In this document: positions 29,844 to 43,019 of the stretch, one piece after another
Layout: the number at the start of each line of letters is the position of its first letter
Numbering within the stretch: position 1 is the first letter of the stretch
Source: Thalassia testudinum
Taxonomy: Eukaryota > Streptophyta > Magnoliopsida > Alismatales > Hydrocharitaceae
DNA length: 64,000 bases
Direction: 5' to 3'
NCBI GenBank assembly: GCA_037157565.1
Contig: JAZHRO010000013.1
Span: 120,294,001 to 120,358,000 of the forward strand
Program-made: the position numbers and the translations under genes
Notes under the pieces: generated by a model
The model's input: the letters and a program-made list of their open reading frames with translations, nothing else
What the model was told of the DNA's origin: nothing
Databases searched by the model: none

Positions 29844-31435
29844 CTAATCAGAAAGTGCCAGGAGCTTCACCAGGGTGCGGCGAAGCTCGTGTGGGTGGTG
29901 GCGAGGCGCGGGGCGGCGTGCAAGGGTTGCCCTAGGTCGGATTGTGGGTCGGAGGATGGGTTTGTTGGGGGAAGCGTTATGGAGGTGTGGAGTGGCAGTG
30001 AAGGGGTGGGTGGTGCTCAGTGTGATGAGGCGGAGGTTCGGTGAAGGTCGGCGAGGTGTGTGAGGCTGTGGAGCGATGGGAGCATCTCGCCGGAGGGTGG
30101 CCGGAGACGAAGGGGGTGACGATGGTCAGGGTCGGTTGAGAGCTTAATTGAATAAATTGAAAGCGGGGAAAGAAAGAGGAGAAGAAGGGGAGTAGTTCTA
30201 GCTTACTTGCAGGGACGAAGGGGGAGGAACAGGGCGACAGTCGTATCGACTGTCGTCGGAGAAGACGATGCTCAGGGAAAGGGGCGGCGGCGAGCAGAGA
30301 GCCGGAGAGGCGCCAGCTGGGTGCGGCGTGGCCCGGGAAGAGCAGGGGAGGAAGTCTCTGCTGCTGGTATTGCGGCAGAGCGAAGAGGTGGAGGGGGAGG
30401 AACCGCCGGAGCTGGTGAGCGTCTGCCGGAGGGAGAAGAGAGGAAAGTTGGGGATTTTCTCCGTCAGATCCAAGCTGCCCCGGTTGGTGGAGCAACGGGG
30501 GGTATTTATAGGGATCAAACAAGGAGGAAGGCGGAGGGAGACGACGTGTCTCCCTCGCCGGAGGATGGCCGGAAACAAGAACCCATACTGTCCGTGCGTT
30601 CGCACGGCCGGTATGGTGGGTTACAACGACCAGGGGGGTGTCCCTGCGACGGCTGACGACGCAGGGCACCCCCGGTTTACTTGCCAGGTCCCCCACCTCA
30701 CCCTGCGCGGCGCCATGCTCCGCGCAAGGTCGCCGGAGCATGGTGCTGGCAGGTTTTGCAGGGGGGACCTGATCGCAAAGAACGAAGGAGAGTTAGGGGT
30801 CAAAATGCGAGGGTTCAAAAGTTGAGGGCCAAAGAGTAAATATATGAGGACCAAAGTGTAAAGTCGGTCAAGGAGGTTTCTTCTTAGGCTCAAGTTTTTA
30901 TACATGACTAATTAGGACCTAAGGAATCTGATGGTGAATTTCATTTCTATATTAAACCTTGTTTGACCAGTCAATTTACGCAAAAACCCAAATTAAGTTA
31001 TTAATTGGGCATGGTTCTCAATGTAGGTCAAAATGGGCTCTGAAGGCCAAATTGAAGGTTCTAAACCCTAGAGATTATTTTTCTATGAATTTTAGAGGGT
31101 TTATTCTATTTTTACTTTGCCTCGAACCTTGTGAATTGAAGTGGGTTGTTTTAGGGTTACAGATTATCATTTAGTTTCTTGGAATTGCTGTAGCCCTTGC
31201 TAGATCATTTCATCCCACTCTTATTCTTATTAAGCTGCTTTGACCTATGTTTGGGCCCTGAATTACCCTGTATGCAGATTATACTGGTAAAATTGCATTT
31301 TTACCCCTTATGACTTGTTTTCTTCTCAAACTCAGGATTCTCTGAGTTAAGCCTTTCCTTGAGATATGTAGGAGCTTTTATCCTTTGTATTAGGTCAAAA
31401 TGAGCTAGTTATGGCTCATGATGAGGTTCTCATCA
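29844..31435 (-). repeat. 5' LTR of element A, U3/R part (right of B)
   Basis: It matches 11848-13440 of the other A LTR. It holds the TATA box (30502-30511), the stem-loop block (30583-30775) and the terminal hairpin (31419-31435). Together with 17964-19167 it makes about 2796 bp, against 2799 in the left LTR. Confidence 0.9.
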
Positions 31436-31440
31436 ACTAC

Positions 31441-32488
31441 AGATCTGGCACTCGACTATGGGAGGAGAGGTAGAACCTGATGGCTGATCTACAGCAGGTG
31501 TTGCCTAGGATGAATGCGACGGTCACATATGGCTGGTAGGGTACTTTCTCAGTGCAACAGGCGTATGAGAAAGTCATTTGGTCCAACAATGAGGTGGAGT
31601 ATGACCCTGTTGACAGAAAGATTTGGCTCCATAAGGATTCTGGAATGCAAGGAGGGGTTGATGGCAGATCTGATCAGGGACAGCTATGGGGGATCAAACA
31701 GCAGTCTGCAGAGGCTATAATTAAAGAAACCCTCCCCTTTTTGGCATTCAGTGATCAGTGAAATCAGCAGGTACTGGCATATGCTGCAGCCTAGACTTGG
31801 AGATGACAGAGATTTCAGCTTGTGGAATGAGCAGTGGTCTGATTTGGTGGTGCTGAAAGAGGTCTACTCGAGAGCTTATGCTGCTGCTGCAGACAAGGAG
31901 ACCAGAGTCAGCAGCTTCTTGTCTGATGCAGGGGGCTGCTGGTGGATGGAAGGGCTGGAACACTGCAGATCTGGCACTCGACTATGGGAGGAGAGGCAGA
32001 ACTTGATGGCTGATCTACAGCAGGTGCTGCCTAGGATGAATGCGACAGACACATATGGCAGGTAGGGTACTTTCTTAGTGCAACAGGCATATGAGAAAGT
32101 CATTAGGTCCAACAATGAGGTGGAGTATGACCCTGTTGGTAGAAAGATTTGGATCCATAAGGATTATGGATTGCAAGGAGGGGTTGGTGGCAGATCTGAT
32201 CAGGGACAGCTATGGGGGATCAAATAGCAGTCTGCAGAGGCTACAACCAAAGAAACCCTCCCCTTTTTGGCGTTCAGTGATCAGTGCAATCAGCAGGTAC
32301 TGGCATATGCTGCAGCCTAGACTTGGAGATGGAAGAGATTTCAGCTTGTGGAACGAGCAGTGGTCTGATTTGTGGGTGCTGAAAGAGGTCTACTCGAGAG
32401 CTTATGCTGCTTTTGTAGACAAGGAGGCCAGAGTCAACAGCTTGTGGTCTGATGCAGGGGGCTGCTGGCGGATGGAAGGGCTGGAACA
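31441..32488 (+). mobile_element. LINE, segment 2: end of tandem copy 1, all of copy 2, start of copy 3
   Basis: Copy 1 ends at 31630, copy 2 covers 31631-32156 (526 bp), and copy 3 starts at 32157 and is cut by element C at 32488. Each unit encodes ISRYWHMLQPRLGD and FSLWNEQWSD, part of the ORF2 region between polymerase and zinc domain. Each junction changes reading frame because the unit is 524 bp rather than a multiple of three. Confidence 0.88.
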
Positions 32489-34734
32489 TGATAGCGAAAA
32501 TACGTGGTTTGTTAATTAGGTCGTTGTAACGCGTAAATCCGCTTTCGCTCTTAAATTTATATTCCTAGATAGGGGAGTATCTAGGGTCGTACAAGGAGGC
32601 AATATGTTTGCAATAGTGATTCTCTTGCTTGGAATACAATCTCAACTTTCTTTTTGGTATTTTTCGATATATCATTTCTTTTTTGTTTTAAATTAAGACA
32701 ACATGCGAAATGGTGACGGGAAGGTGATTTACACTTCAATTTAAAATACTACTTCTAAGTGGCAAGTAGTGCCTCTCCCTAAGCTCACTCTAGACAAGTG
32801 GAGGCCTAGAATAATTAGGGAGAGGGAGTGAAGTATGCTAAAAACAAGCAAATAGAAATGTAAACAAGAAATTTCAAAGAAGGCAACTAGATAATTGAAA
32901 AAGTGTTTTACAAAAAGGCCTAGTAGAGTAAAGCTTCTACTACTAGAAAATTGAAATAAAGAAAAGAAAACACAAATCCTCTAGATAGATGGTGAAGAGG
33001 AGGGCTTCTTGCTCCAAGGTTGGTGGCTCCCAATCTTGAAAAGAGTCCTTCAACTCCTTCCTTGCAGTGCTCCGCCAAGGTGATGTCCTCCAAGGCAAGC
33101 CCTAAGGGGGCATGCCCTAAGCTTCTCTCCAAGGGTGGACGTCCACCCTAGGTCCTTCTCCCTTGCCTGGCCGTCCTCCTTGAAGTGGAAGAGTCCTCCT
33201 CCTTGGCGTGGCCCAAGTTGAAGAGAGTGGGGAGAAGAAGACACCAAAAGGGCTGGTGATGTGCCCCTTTAATCTCCTTCTCTACTCCTTCTCCTTGGGC
33301 GTAGGTATAAGTGGATGTAGGTAGAAAAATACACTAATGGAGGATGCCCCAAAATGGTGGTAGGTGGTGGATTTTTATAGAATAGGAAGGGGGCTAAGGT
33401 GTCCCTTGGAATGGAGGGCCAAGATGGAGGTGGTTAAGGATCCAATGGCCAAAGGTGTTTGGCGCCACCTTAAGAGGCACCAAGGGGTAGTTATGGGGGT
33501 TGACATCCCTTGATATTGGCACCAAAATGGCTTCTAGAAGAGGGTCTAAGTTGGCGCCAAGAAGGATTCTAGAAGGGGGGTTAGGTGGATGGCTAGGATG
33601 GCTTATGTGGGTAGGTGTAGGGTGGATTAAGGGCTGAAAGTTGCCACCAAAATGGGGGTGGTTAGGGGTGGTTTTTGGCGCCAACTTGAAGTGTCTTTTG
33701 GTGGAGATAATGGGGTGAAGGGGTGGCTAGGTGGTGGCGCCAACTTAAGTAGGGTAGCTAGCTTAGGTAGGCTTGAGTTGGTGGAGCTAGCTAGGGTTGA
33801 TTTTTAAGGTAATGGATGGCCAAGGAGTTGGTTGTTAGCTAAGCTAAGCTAAGCTAAGATAAGCTAAGCTAGCTTAGCTAAAGGTGGAGTAGAGGAGAAG
33901 GTGTTGGAGCGAGGGTTTGGAGGAAGGAGCTGAGGAGGAGAAGTCTGGAGATGGAGCTGGAGCTGGCTGCTGCTGAAGAGGCTGGCATGGGGCTACTCAT
34001 CTGGCCTAGCTTGCTAGTCCTTTCCTAGTTGCTAAGACAAGCTAATGTGAGCTAGCTTCTACCAAAATGAGCTGAGGTGAGCTAGGTCTGGTGCTCCCGG
34101 GGAGAATCAAGCTGGTTGAGGCAGCTAAGGTAGCTTAGCTCAACTGAGATGAGCTAAGCTGAGTCACCGGGAGCTACACTTGAGCTTCCTGAGCTGAGAT
34201 GAATTCTTCTTCCTTTGGCTGGAGTTGAGTGGAGTTGGATGTAGCTAGATCTGAGCTGTGGTGAACTCCTGTCAACTCAGCTGAGCTAGCTAGAGCTCCC
34301 TGTGAACTAGTGGGAACTGAGATGAGCTAGACTCAGCTAAGTTGAGCTAGATCTGAGCTGACTTGAGCTAGGGTGAGCTATGGTGAACTCTCTTGAGCTG
34401 CCATCCAGCTGAGATTTGCTGAATGGAGCTGGGATGAGCTACCCCTAGTTCAAGTAAGCTAGGTTCCAGCTGTGGTGTGTTGGATCAAGCTGGGTTCCAG
34501 TAAGTCTGGGCTTCTCCTTCACCATTTGCCTTCTTGAGTGCTAGGGTTTTAGGGATCTGTGCATCAGTACATCCCTAACACTCACAAAAACACATTAAAA
34601 TGATAATAAAAAATGCAATGCATGCCTATCCTAATTTATGCCTAAATGCAGCCCAAAAACCCATTTGCAGAGTAAAATCCTAAGAGCTAGGTTAGTTTTA
34701 ATGCATAAGAATGATGATAAAATGACGTTTATCA
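32489..34734 (-). repeat. 3' LTR of element C (left copy)
   Basis: It ends tgataaaatgacgtttatca at 34715-34734, a hairpin with one stem change relative to the right copy. The TATA box is at 33372-33380. GGCGCC sites are at 33459-33467, 33551-33560, 33673-33684 and 33735-33743; two other sites have decayed (ggcacc near 33519, gccacc near 33644). Confidence 0.93.
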
Positions 34735-34745
34735 CACCCCCATAC
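34735..34745 (-). promoter_or_regulatory. Polypurine tract of element C
   Basis: The minus strand reads gtatgggggtg, with one change from the gcatggggg of B. Confidence 0.75.
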
Positions 34746-35968
34746 TTATCTTTTGCTAGTCTCTTAGCAAAACTTTAATTTTTTTGGAAAACAGAATTTT
34801 TGGGAAATCTAATTTTTTGACTTTTGAGGAGAAAAAGTGATTAAGGGACCTTCATAGATTAAAACACAGGAGGTACAGGATTTGTTGAAAATAAACATCA
34901 GGATTTGTTTTTTGATCCAACCATTAGATAGAACGGGATCAATATATCCTCCAGAAAATTCACAAATTAACCCCTCGTTAATTCAGATGACTTGAAATGT
35001 TTGTTTTTAGGATTTTTCTGGCTCATGAATCTGATTCGCAACTAGCAAAATCCTTTAAAACCTGGTGTCTGTGCTTGTGAAAAGCCAACATTTATAAGGG
35101 AGTGTTAATTTATTTATTATTACTCTTTTTTTTTTTCCTCCCCCATGCTTATTTTTAGCTTAGTCTTACAACAGATGTGTCGGGATCATCATTCCCGTTA
35201 CCATTCCTTGAGGGGGCTCTGGCACCAGTACTTCGGGATAGCACTGTCCATGACACCACCCAGGAGCTCACAACCCCAAAACACGATGCGATGAAAAGGG
35301 GCGCTCCAAGCAAACTCAAGCTCTCGCTCCGACACTATAGGTAGAGCACCGTCCAAGATACTTGAGCTGCTAAAATGCGCTTTAATGCTCCGTCTAAAGA
35401 TATGAAATATAGATATGGAGCAACGCCGAGGGGGTAACATGTTGACATCACGTCCTCAAAGGAGGCATTTTCCTCCTTCTCGATGGTTGGAACTCAAACT
35501 AATGATCTGTTTCAGACTTTTACTAAGTCCAAACAAGGGTGTTTTTCAAATTTTTAGTTATTTTTAAGCGTTGGCTTGTGTGTGAAGAGTGACACAAGAA
35601 GTTTCTCAAAACATGCAAGTTTTTGAATCAGAGGCTAAGTCAAATAATTTCCATATTACAAAATAGGATCAAGTCACCTGAACTATCATGAGTTCAGGTG
35701 GAATTTTATAGAAGGATATCTGATCTTGTCTAAAATAGACCCTGGAATTCTAATGATCAGATTCATATCCTCATCCTTAGTTTGTTAAAGATTAAATCCC
35801 ATTGTACCAAAAGTGAATTTTTCGACCTTAGTCCCGATTTCAAAATTTTTCCTCAAAAAGTTTTGAACATTTTTATTTCTTTTGGGTATGCAAGCAGGAA
35901 ATAAATTAAACAAAAATGCATGTTTTTAGGTTTTGAAAATCCTAAATCGATCGTAAAATTTAAAAACA
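34746..35968 (-). other. 3' untranslated block of C between the two polypurine motifs
   Basis: Homologous to 21471-22751 in B but without the long TA and T runs. No gene is seen. Confidence 0.6.
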
Positions 35969-36000
35969 CCCCCCCATGCTTAAGATATGCCATGTCCTCA
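35969..36000 (-). promoter_or_regulatory. Inner polypurine-tract-like motif of C
   Basis: On the minus strand atgaggacatggc precedes gcatgggggggtg, 1.23 kb before the LTR-adjacent tract. Confidence 0.5.
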
Positions 36001-36100
36001 TGCATTAGGAGGGAAAAGGGATCACCTTAGTGAAGAACGGTCAAGTTTAGGAGGAACAAAACTTGGAAAAAGAAGAAAAAAGGGAAAGCAAGAAAAAATG

Positions 36101-36116
36101 ATGGGTTACCTCCCAT
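36101..36116 (-). other. Stem-loop after the stop codon of the C gag-protease
   Basis: Identical to the structure in B (atggg/cccat), 22 nt after the equivalent stop at 36139-36141. Confidence 0.55.
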
Positions 36117-36138
36117 CCAGTGCTATCTTTTACGCCAT

Positions 36139-39100
36139 TCAGCCGGGCGTGAAGGTATGCACAGAAGACGGAAAATCATGTAAATAATTGGACACTTGGA
36201 TGCCCGCAAAAAAGGTGTCTTCGTCGAGATCCCTAGAAAATTGTTTAGAAATAATATTGGGATCAAAGTGAGATGGAAATTGATAAGTGTGGCCTGAGTC
36301 TGGCCATGGTTTTAATTCAGGTTGGGTGACAAACTCGGGCGGGGTTGGTGGCAGGTCTGTAAGAAAGGGGTCGGGGAAGGAATGGTGAGTTAGTGAGGAA
36401 AAATTAGGTGCGTGAATAGTGGGTGGGTTAGGGGGGTATCAGGAATAAATTTGGAGTCACGACAAGTTTCCGGATCACAGATTTCGCCGACCACTGAGTC
36501 TGAATCAGAGTCCTCAAAAAAATTATGGTCGGTAAGGGTATCTATTAACATTATCTCCTCCACCATATTGGAAATTTCAGTATCTGAGTCCTCAAAGAAG
36601 TTATCATCATAGAATCTCCTGGAGGATTTAAAAATATCTAAAGTGATAGTTTGGCCTGCACAGTTGATATCCACTTTGCCTGTGTGGCAATTGATATTTG
36701 CCTTTGCAGTAGCCAAAAAGGGGCGTCCAAGGATTATCGGGGAGTCTAGTAATGATTCGGGTGCCTCAATATCAAGAACCAGAAAGTCTGCAGGGAAGAC
36801 ACAATTCTGGACCTTGACTAATACATCCTCGACAATCCCACGAGGTTTGATTGTAGATCGGTCGGCTAATTGCAGGGTAACCTCGACGGGTTTTAATTCA
36901 CCGATCTGAAATTCTTCAAATAAACTTGTGGGAATAATATTAACTGAGGCACCAAGATCAAGGAGGGTACGATTAAATGTAGTATCATCAATAATTATAG
37001 AAATTAAAGGTGCCCCCGGATCTTTCATCTTAGGAGGCAGCTTACCTTGTATGACAGAGCTTACTGTCTCCGAAAGATGCACCTGTCCTAGATTTTTGGC
37101 CTGCCTTTTAGGAGTACAAATCTCCTTTAAAAATTTAGCATAGGCAGGTATATATTTAATGGCATCTAGGAGAGGGATATTGATATGAACTTGCCCAAAT
37201 AGCTCCATGAGTTCTTCTGTAGTGGGCTCAGATTTCTTTTTTTTGTTGGTGGTGGGGTAGAGAGCTTGTAGAAAAGGGATAGGAATCTTGTCTTGAGATT
37301 TTGGTTTTTCTTTTTCTTCCTGATGTGAAGGTGGGGAGTCAATTTGCACATGTATCTTACCAGGTTCGTGTGAAGGCCCGGGGTCAGTGGTGGTTTTCCC
37401 ACTCCTCAAAGTAACTGCATGTGCAGTTGGATTATTATTTGGAGGAGGTGGGGGGGCCTGTGATTGCAGAAACCTGGGCAGCTACTGAGGTGGTGGATTA
37501 GGAGGAGGCTGATTTTGATATTGTGGATTTCTGCCCATATAATGGTTCCCTTGGTGATTGGGGTTGGGTATGGATTGGGACAGAAGATGTCCTACAGGTC
37601 TTTGCGTGGGAGTAACCCCAATCTGATTGTTCAGATTTGTGATGTTGCGGGTTACTTCCGTCACTTTTGTTTGCATATCCTGCAGGGTTCGCAGCATCTG
37701 AGCATTGATATCTTGTTGGGATGGCCCAGGATGGAAGTTTGGATTCGACCCATACCCATTCAAGTGATATGGTTGGGAGGAAACTTGATTATTCCAGGAG
37801 TAGTTCGGATAATTTTTCCAATTGGAAGAATTTTTAAAGGGCTCCTGGATGGCAGAAATATTTTGGGTGGGGTTAAGGTCTGGATAATTGAAATTCCCCA
37901 GGGAATCATGGCAACCTCAGAATAATCAGTAGTAGTGTTGAGATTGTGCAAATTTTCTCTTCGTGGAAAGTTAGGTTGGGTTAGATGTGGGTGTGGAGCT
38001 TGAATTGACGTGGTGAGTCTTTCCTCAATTTTCTTCTGATTAATATGTATCTGGTCGAGTTTCTGAGCGATCATTTGAAGATCGTCTTGGGTGACCGGGA
38101 TAGATTGAGTGCCTATCTCATGAACACCAAACTGCAGGTTTTGGGTTCTGCAAAATGTGTTCATGGAAGCTTGATTAAATGAGTTTTCACTCATTTCTTC
38201 AAATAGGTCATAAGCACTTTCAGCATCTTTATTTAAGAAGTTGCCACCACACGAGGCGTCGACAAACTGTCGGATTTGATCTTCTAATCCATGATAGAAG
38301 ATTTGCACGAGCTGCCATAAAGGAATCTCGTGGTGCGGGCAACTTCTTAAAAGGTCTTGAAATCTTTCCCAAGAATCATGGAAAGTTTTGCCAGATTTTT
38401 GGTGAAAGGTCATAATAGATCTTCGTAAGGAATTGGTACGACCTATGGGAAATAATTTCTTAAGGAAGGCACTCTTGAGTTGAGGCCATGTTATGATGGG
38501 TCGGCCAATGGTCCTGAACCAATAAGCGGCCTTATCTTTGAGAGATAATGGAAAAAGCTGCATCAGCCATATGTCTTCTTGCACATTTCGGGAACGGGTT
38601 ATCTATGCAAGAAGAGTTAGTTCTTCAAGGTGGCTGAAAGGGTCTTCGCTAGGAAGGCCGTGAAAGTGTTTAATTAGGTTCAGGACGGCAGGCTTGATCT
38701 CAAAGTCCCCTTCCGGTATGACCACCCCTGGTCTTTTCTCATAATAAGATGGATCATAGAAATCTTTTAGAGGAACAACAGGCTGCTGACGGGGTGGCGG
38801 GTTTGGCCTTGGATTGGCTAGGTTTTGGATGTTCCTAGTCAATGTTTGTTGATTGGAATTTAATTTATTAATCTGATCGGCCATTAATTTTAAAAGATCA
38901 GGAAGGGGGTCTTGATGTTGTGTATGGGGCAACTCAAGATTAGGGAGCTCCAAGTGTGGGAAGTTAATGGTGGGTGGGTTTTGGGTGGAAGGGTTAGAAT
39001 TAGGGTTAGTGATGGGGTTAGAGGTAAAGTTAGAGGTGGAAGTGGAAGGGTTAGTGGACCTATTTTGTTGTGTTTCCATTTTTTTAGGAGAAGAAGACAG

Positions 39101-39181
39101 AAAAAGTGGTCTTTTTGCACGGGGGGCGAAATCAAATGGTCCTTCCAAGTGCGGATTTTGAGACCGTCGCCCGTGCATAAA
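36139..39181 (-). pseudogene. gag-pro: Broken gag-protease of element C
   Basis: It is collinear with the B polyprotein and about 85-90% similar by eye. The Gag N-terminal part runs to a TAG near 38605, the Gag core lies in 38584 to about 37920, a one-base deletion near 37910 shifts the frame, and a TAG near 37487 follows a short in-frame piece. The protease part (37409-36390) keeps DLGASVN and ILGRPFL, and another one-base deletion near 36430 shifts the acidic tail. No function is expected. Confidence 0.9.
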
Positions 39182-40745
39182 ATGGAAGAACGGGAGGGGA
39201 GGAGAAGAGAAAGAGATGAGAGAAAGTGTGCAATTCAAACAAACAGAACTAGACCTAACTTAAATGCGACTCCCTAATAATAACCTATGACTTGGTCTAT
39301 GTAGGAAATAAGTAGTCAATAGTGAATACCCGTTCTATCAACAAATCTAGCCAAGTTGCTTAAGAGGAGGTTTGGGCCCAAACGTTTCCCAGGGAAAACC
39401 CCAGGTGCTTGTACAAACCTGCGCCTGGTCGTTTGACACGGCCTCTCAGCCTGAACACCAGATATAGATGACAGAATTGGTACTAACTAAAGAAAACTTA
39501 AGACCTAAATAGCAAGCCTAAATTGATAAAGACTTAGGGGTCAAGTTGCTACAAATTTTAATTACGTCTAGGATGCTATAGTGCACACGAAATGTGGAGG
39601 GCGTTTATTGGGTTGTTGCCCTGTTATTTGATTTTTTTTTGTGTGTGTGCAGGAATTGGAGAGTGGCTCCAATGGAAATCAAGTTGTCACAAAATTTTCT
39701 TGTATTTATGTCTTTTAGGATTCAATTTAATTAAATGAGTTTTAGGGTTTTTCTCTTAAAGCTTTCAAACAAGCTTTAAAGTTCACAATCAAAGGAAAGA
39801 CAAGTTGTATGTGTGATTGTATATTTCCTTTTAATTGAGTCTCTAAAGAGAAAGAAGAAACCCTAAGCCAATTATCCCTAAGACAGAAATTTAACAACCA
39901 ATGAATTATTTTTAGGCTTTCGGAATTAAGTAGTGGTCCAAGCAAGTCAAACAACACCACTACTTTGAAGAAAATCAAACAAGGATTCCAAAAAATATTT
40001 TTGTAAGATTTTAAGAATTTGTTTAATAATTATTTTGAATTTTTAATTGTACTGGTATCAAAGTCTAGAAATGATACCTATGGGTATTTTGGACTTTTCA
40101 GTATTACCGCCGACCTTAGAAAATTTTTATGATTTTATATGATATGAAAATTTTCACAAGGATTCCAACAAGATAAATTTCACAAAAATTGGAAGAGTAT
40201 AAAATATTTAAAAATTCACAGACAGTAGCAAAACAGGAAGATTAGAGGGTGTGACTCCTCTGTAATCCACGAATTTTTGAAAATTAAATACATATCCAAT
40301 TGATCTGAAATTTGGAACAGATGTTCCAAACTTAATTGGAAATCACTCTATGAAATGTTATGATTTTAGGAGGCCTGTAGTGTTAGGAATCGATTTTTCA
40401 AGTTCAAATAGAAATCTGGACCCGAAAAATAGAAACCAATACTTACAATGGAGTGATGCTAAAGAAGCATACAAGCAAACAATGGATTTTATAAGGCACC
40501 ACTCCACTTAATCAAGTTGTTTGGGATCCTGAAAGCCAAGTTTAATATATTTTTGGTAGTTTTAATTAATTATGTGACCAAAAAGAGGAACCAACCTGAA
40601 TTTTCGCGGGAAGAAAAGGATCTTTAAGCTCTTGCTTCCAGATTCTCGCTTTCCCGCTGTAGTTCCTACACACACAAAAGAAAGAAAGAGAAGGGGATGA
40701 GATCCACTTCAAGCAAGAGAAAATTAGTTAATGCAAAGCCGTGCC

Positions 40746-40763
40746 TACCCGGCAATGGCGCCA
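40746..40763 (-). promoter_or_regulatory. Primer-binding site of element C (tRNA-Asp, decayed)
   Basis: It matches the B site with two substitutions (tacccggcaatggcgcca on the plus strand). Confidence 0.85.
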
Positions 40764-40768
40764 AAAAG

Positions 40769-43014
40769 TGATAGCGAAAATACGCGGTTTGTTAATTAGG
40801 TCATTGTAACGCGTAAATCCGCTTTCGCTCTTAAATTTATATTCCTAGATAGGGGAGTACCTAGGGTCGTCTAAGGAGGCAATATGTTTGCAATAGTGAT
40901 TCTCTTGCTTGGAATACAATCTCAACTTTCTTTTTTTTATTTTTCAATATATCATTTCTTTTTTGTTTTAAATTAAGAAAACATGCGAAATGGTGACGGG
41001 AAGGTGATTTACACTTCAATTTAAAATACTACTTCTAAGTGGCAAGTAGAACCTCTCCCTAAGCTCACTCTAGACAAGTGGAGGCCTAGAATAATTAAGG
41101 AGAGGGAGTGAAGTATGCTAAAAACAAGCAAATAGAAATGTAAACAAGAAATTTCAAAGAAGGCAACTAGATAATTGAAAAAGTGTTTTACAAAAAGGCC
41201 TAGTAGAGTAAAGCTTCTACTACTAGAAAATTGAAATAAAGAAAAGAAAACACAAATCCTCTAGATAGATGGTGAAGAGGAGGGCTTCTTGCTCCAAGGT
41301 TGGTGGCTCCCAATCTTGAAAAGAGTCCATCAACTCCTTCCTTGCAGTGCTCCACCAAGGTGATGTCCTCCAAGGAAAGCCCTAAGGGGGCATGCCCTAA
41401 GCTTCTCTCCAAGGGTGGACGTCCACCCTAGGTCCTTCTCCCTTGCCTGGCCATCCTCCTTGAAGTGGAAGAGTCCTCCTCCTTGGCGTGGCCCAAGTTG
41501 AAGAGAGTGGGGAGAAGAAGGCACCAAAAGGGCTGGTGATATGCCCCTTTAATCTCCTTCTCTACTCCTTCTCCTTGGGCGTAGGTATAAGTGGATGTAG
41601 GTAGAAAAATACACTAATGGAGGATGCCCCAAAATGGTGGTAGGTGGCGGATTTTTATAGAATAGGAAGGGGGCTAAGGTGTCCCTTGGAATGGAGGGCC
41701 AAGATGGAGGTGGTTAAGGATCCAATGGCCAAGGGTGTTTGGTGCCACCTTAAGAGGCACCAAGTGGGTAGTTATGGGGGTTGACATCCCTTGATATTGG
41801 TGCCAAAATGGCTTCTAGAAGAGGGTCTAAGTTGGTGCCAAGAAGGATTCTAGAAGGGGGGTTAGGTGGATGGCTAGGATGGCTTATGTGGGTAGGTGTA
41901 GGGTGGATTAAGGGCCGAAAGTTGGCGCCAAAATGGGGGTGGTTAGGGGTGGTTTTTGGCGCCAACTTGAAGTGACTTTTGGTGGAGATAATGGGGTGAA
42001 GGGGTGGCTAGGTGGTGGCGCCAACTTAGGTAGGGTAGCTAGCTTAGGTAGGCTTGAGTTGGTGGAGCTAGCTAGGGTTGATTTTTAAGGTAATGGATGG
42101 CCAAGGAGCTGGTTGTTAGCTAAGCTAAGCTAAGATGAGATAAGCTAAGCTAGCTTAGCTAAAGGTGGAGTAGAGGAGAAGGTGTTGGAGCTAGGGTTTG
42201 GAGGAAGGAGCTGAGGAGGAGCAGTCTGGAGCTGGAGCTGGAGCTGGCTGCTGCTGAAGAGGCTGGCATGGGGCTACTCTAGCTGGCTTAGCTTGCTAGT
42301 CCTTTCCTAGTTGCTAAGCCAAGCTAAAGTGAGCTAGCTTCTACCAAAATGAGCTGAGGTGAGCCAGGTCTGGTGCTCCCGGGGAGAATCAAGCTGGTTG
42401 AGGCAGTTAAGGTAGCTTAGCTCAACTGAGATGAGCTAAGTTGAGTCACCGGGAGCTCGACTTGAGCTTCCTGAGCTGAGATGAATTCTTCTTCAGCTTG
42501 CTGGAGTTGAGTGGAGCTGGATGTTGCTGGATCTGAGCTGGGGTGAACTCCTGTCAACTCAGCTGAGCTAGCTAGAGCTCCCTGTGAACTAGTGGGAACT
42601 GAGATGAGCTAGACTCAGCTAAGTTGAGCTGGATCTGAGATGACTTGAGCTAGGGTGAGCTAAGGTGAACTCTCTTGAGCTGCCATCCAGCTGAGATTAG
42701 CTAAATGGAGCTGGGATTAGCTAACCCTAGTTCAAGTAAGCTAGGTTCCAGCTGTGGTGAGTTGGATCAAGCTGGGTTCCAGCAAGTCTGGGCTTCTCCT
42801 TCACCATTTCCTTCTTGAGTGCTAGGGTTTTAGGGATCTGTGCATCAGTACATCCCTAACACTCACAAAAACACATTAAAATGATAATAAAAAATGCAAT
42901 GCATGCCTATCCTAATTTATGCCTAAATGCAGCCCAAAAACCCATTTGCGGAGTAAAATCCTAAGAGCTAGGTTAGTTTAATGCATAAGAACGATGATAA
43001 ACTGGCGTTTATCA
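40769..43014 (-). repeat. 5' LTR of element C (right copy)
   Basis: 2246 bp. The TATA box is at 41652-41660. Three GGCGCC sites upstream of it have become ggtgcc, while three others remain intact. The hairpin at 42995-43014 is identical to that of B. Confidence 0.93.
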
Positions 43015-43019
43015 GAACA

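Larger units (their letters stand above)
10642..31435 (-). mobile_element. Element A: non-autonomous LTR retrotransposon with unknown ORF (contains element B)
   Basis: A minus-strand element of about 10.1 kb once B is removed. The 3' LTR is 10642-13440, the internal region 13441-17963, and the 5' LTR 17964-19167 plus 29844-31435. The target duplication in the LINE is actgc (10637-10641) and actac (31436-31440). The tRNA-Asp primer site is exact and a polypurine tract is present. The only ORF (14977-16872) is not a known gag or pol. The two LTRs differ at few positions, so A is fairly young. Confidence 0.92.
32489..43014 (-). mobile_element. Element C: older gag-protease LTR retrotransposon of the B family
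   Basis: A 10,526-bp minus-strand element in the LINE with perfect target duplication gaaca (32484-32488 and 43015-43019). Both LTRs are 2246 bp but show many substitutions relative to each other, so C is clearly older than B. The interior matches B throughout. Gag-protease is inactivated, and there is no polymerase or integrase. Confidence 0.95.

Noticed and set aside
31514..32519. Separate repeated host gene family encoding ISRYWHMLQ-type proteins
   Set aside because: The copies match the LINE ORF2 region and are tandem duplications within the LINE.
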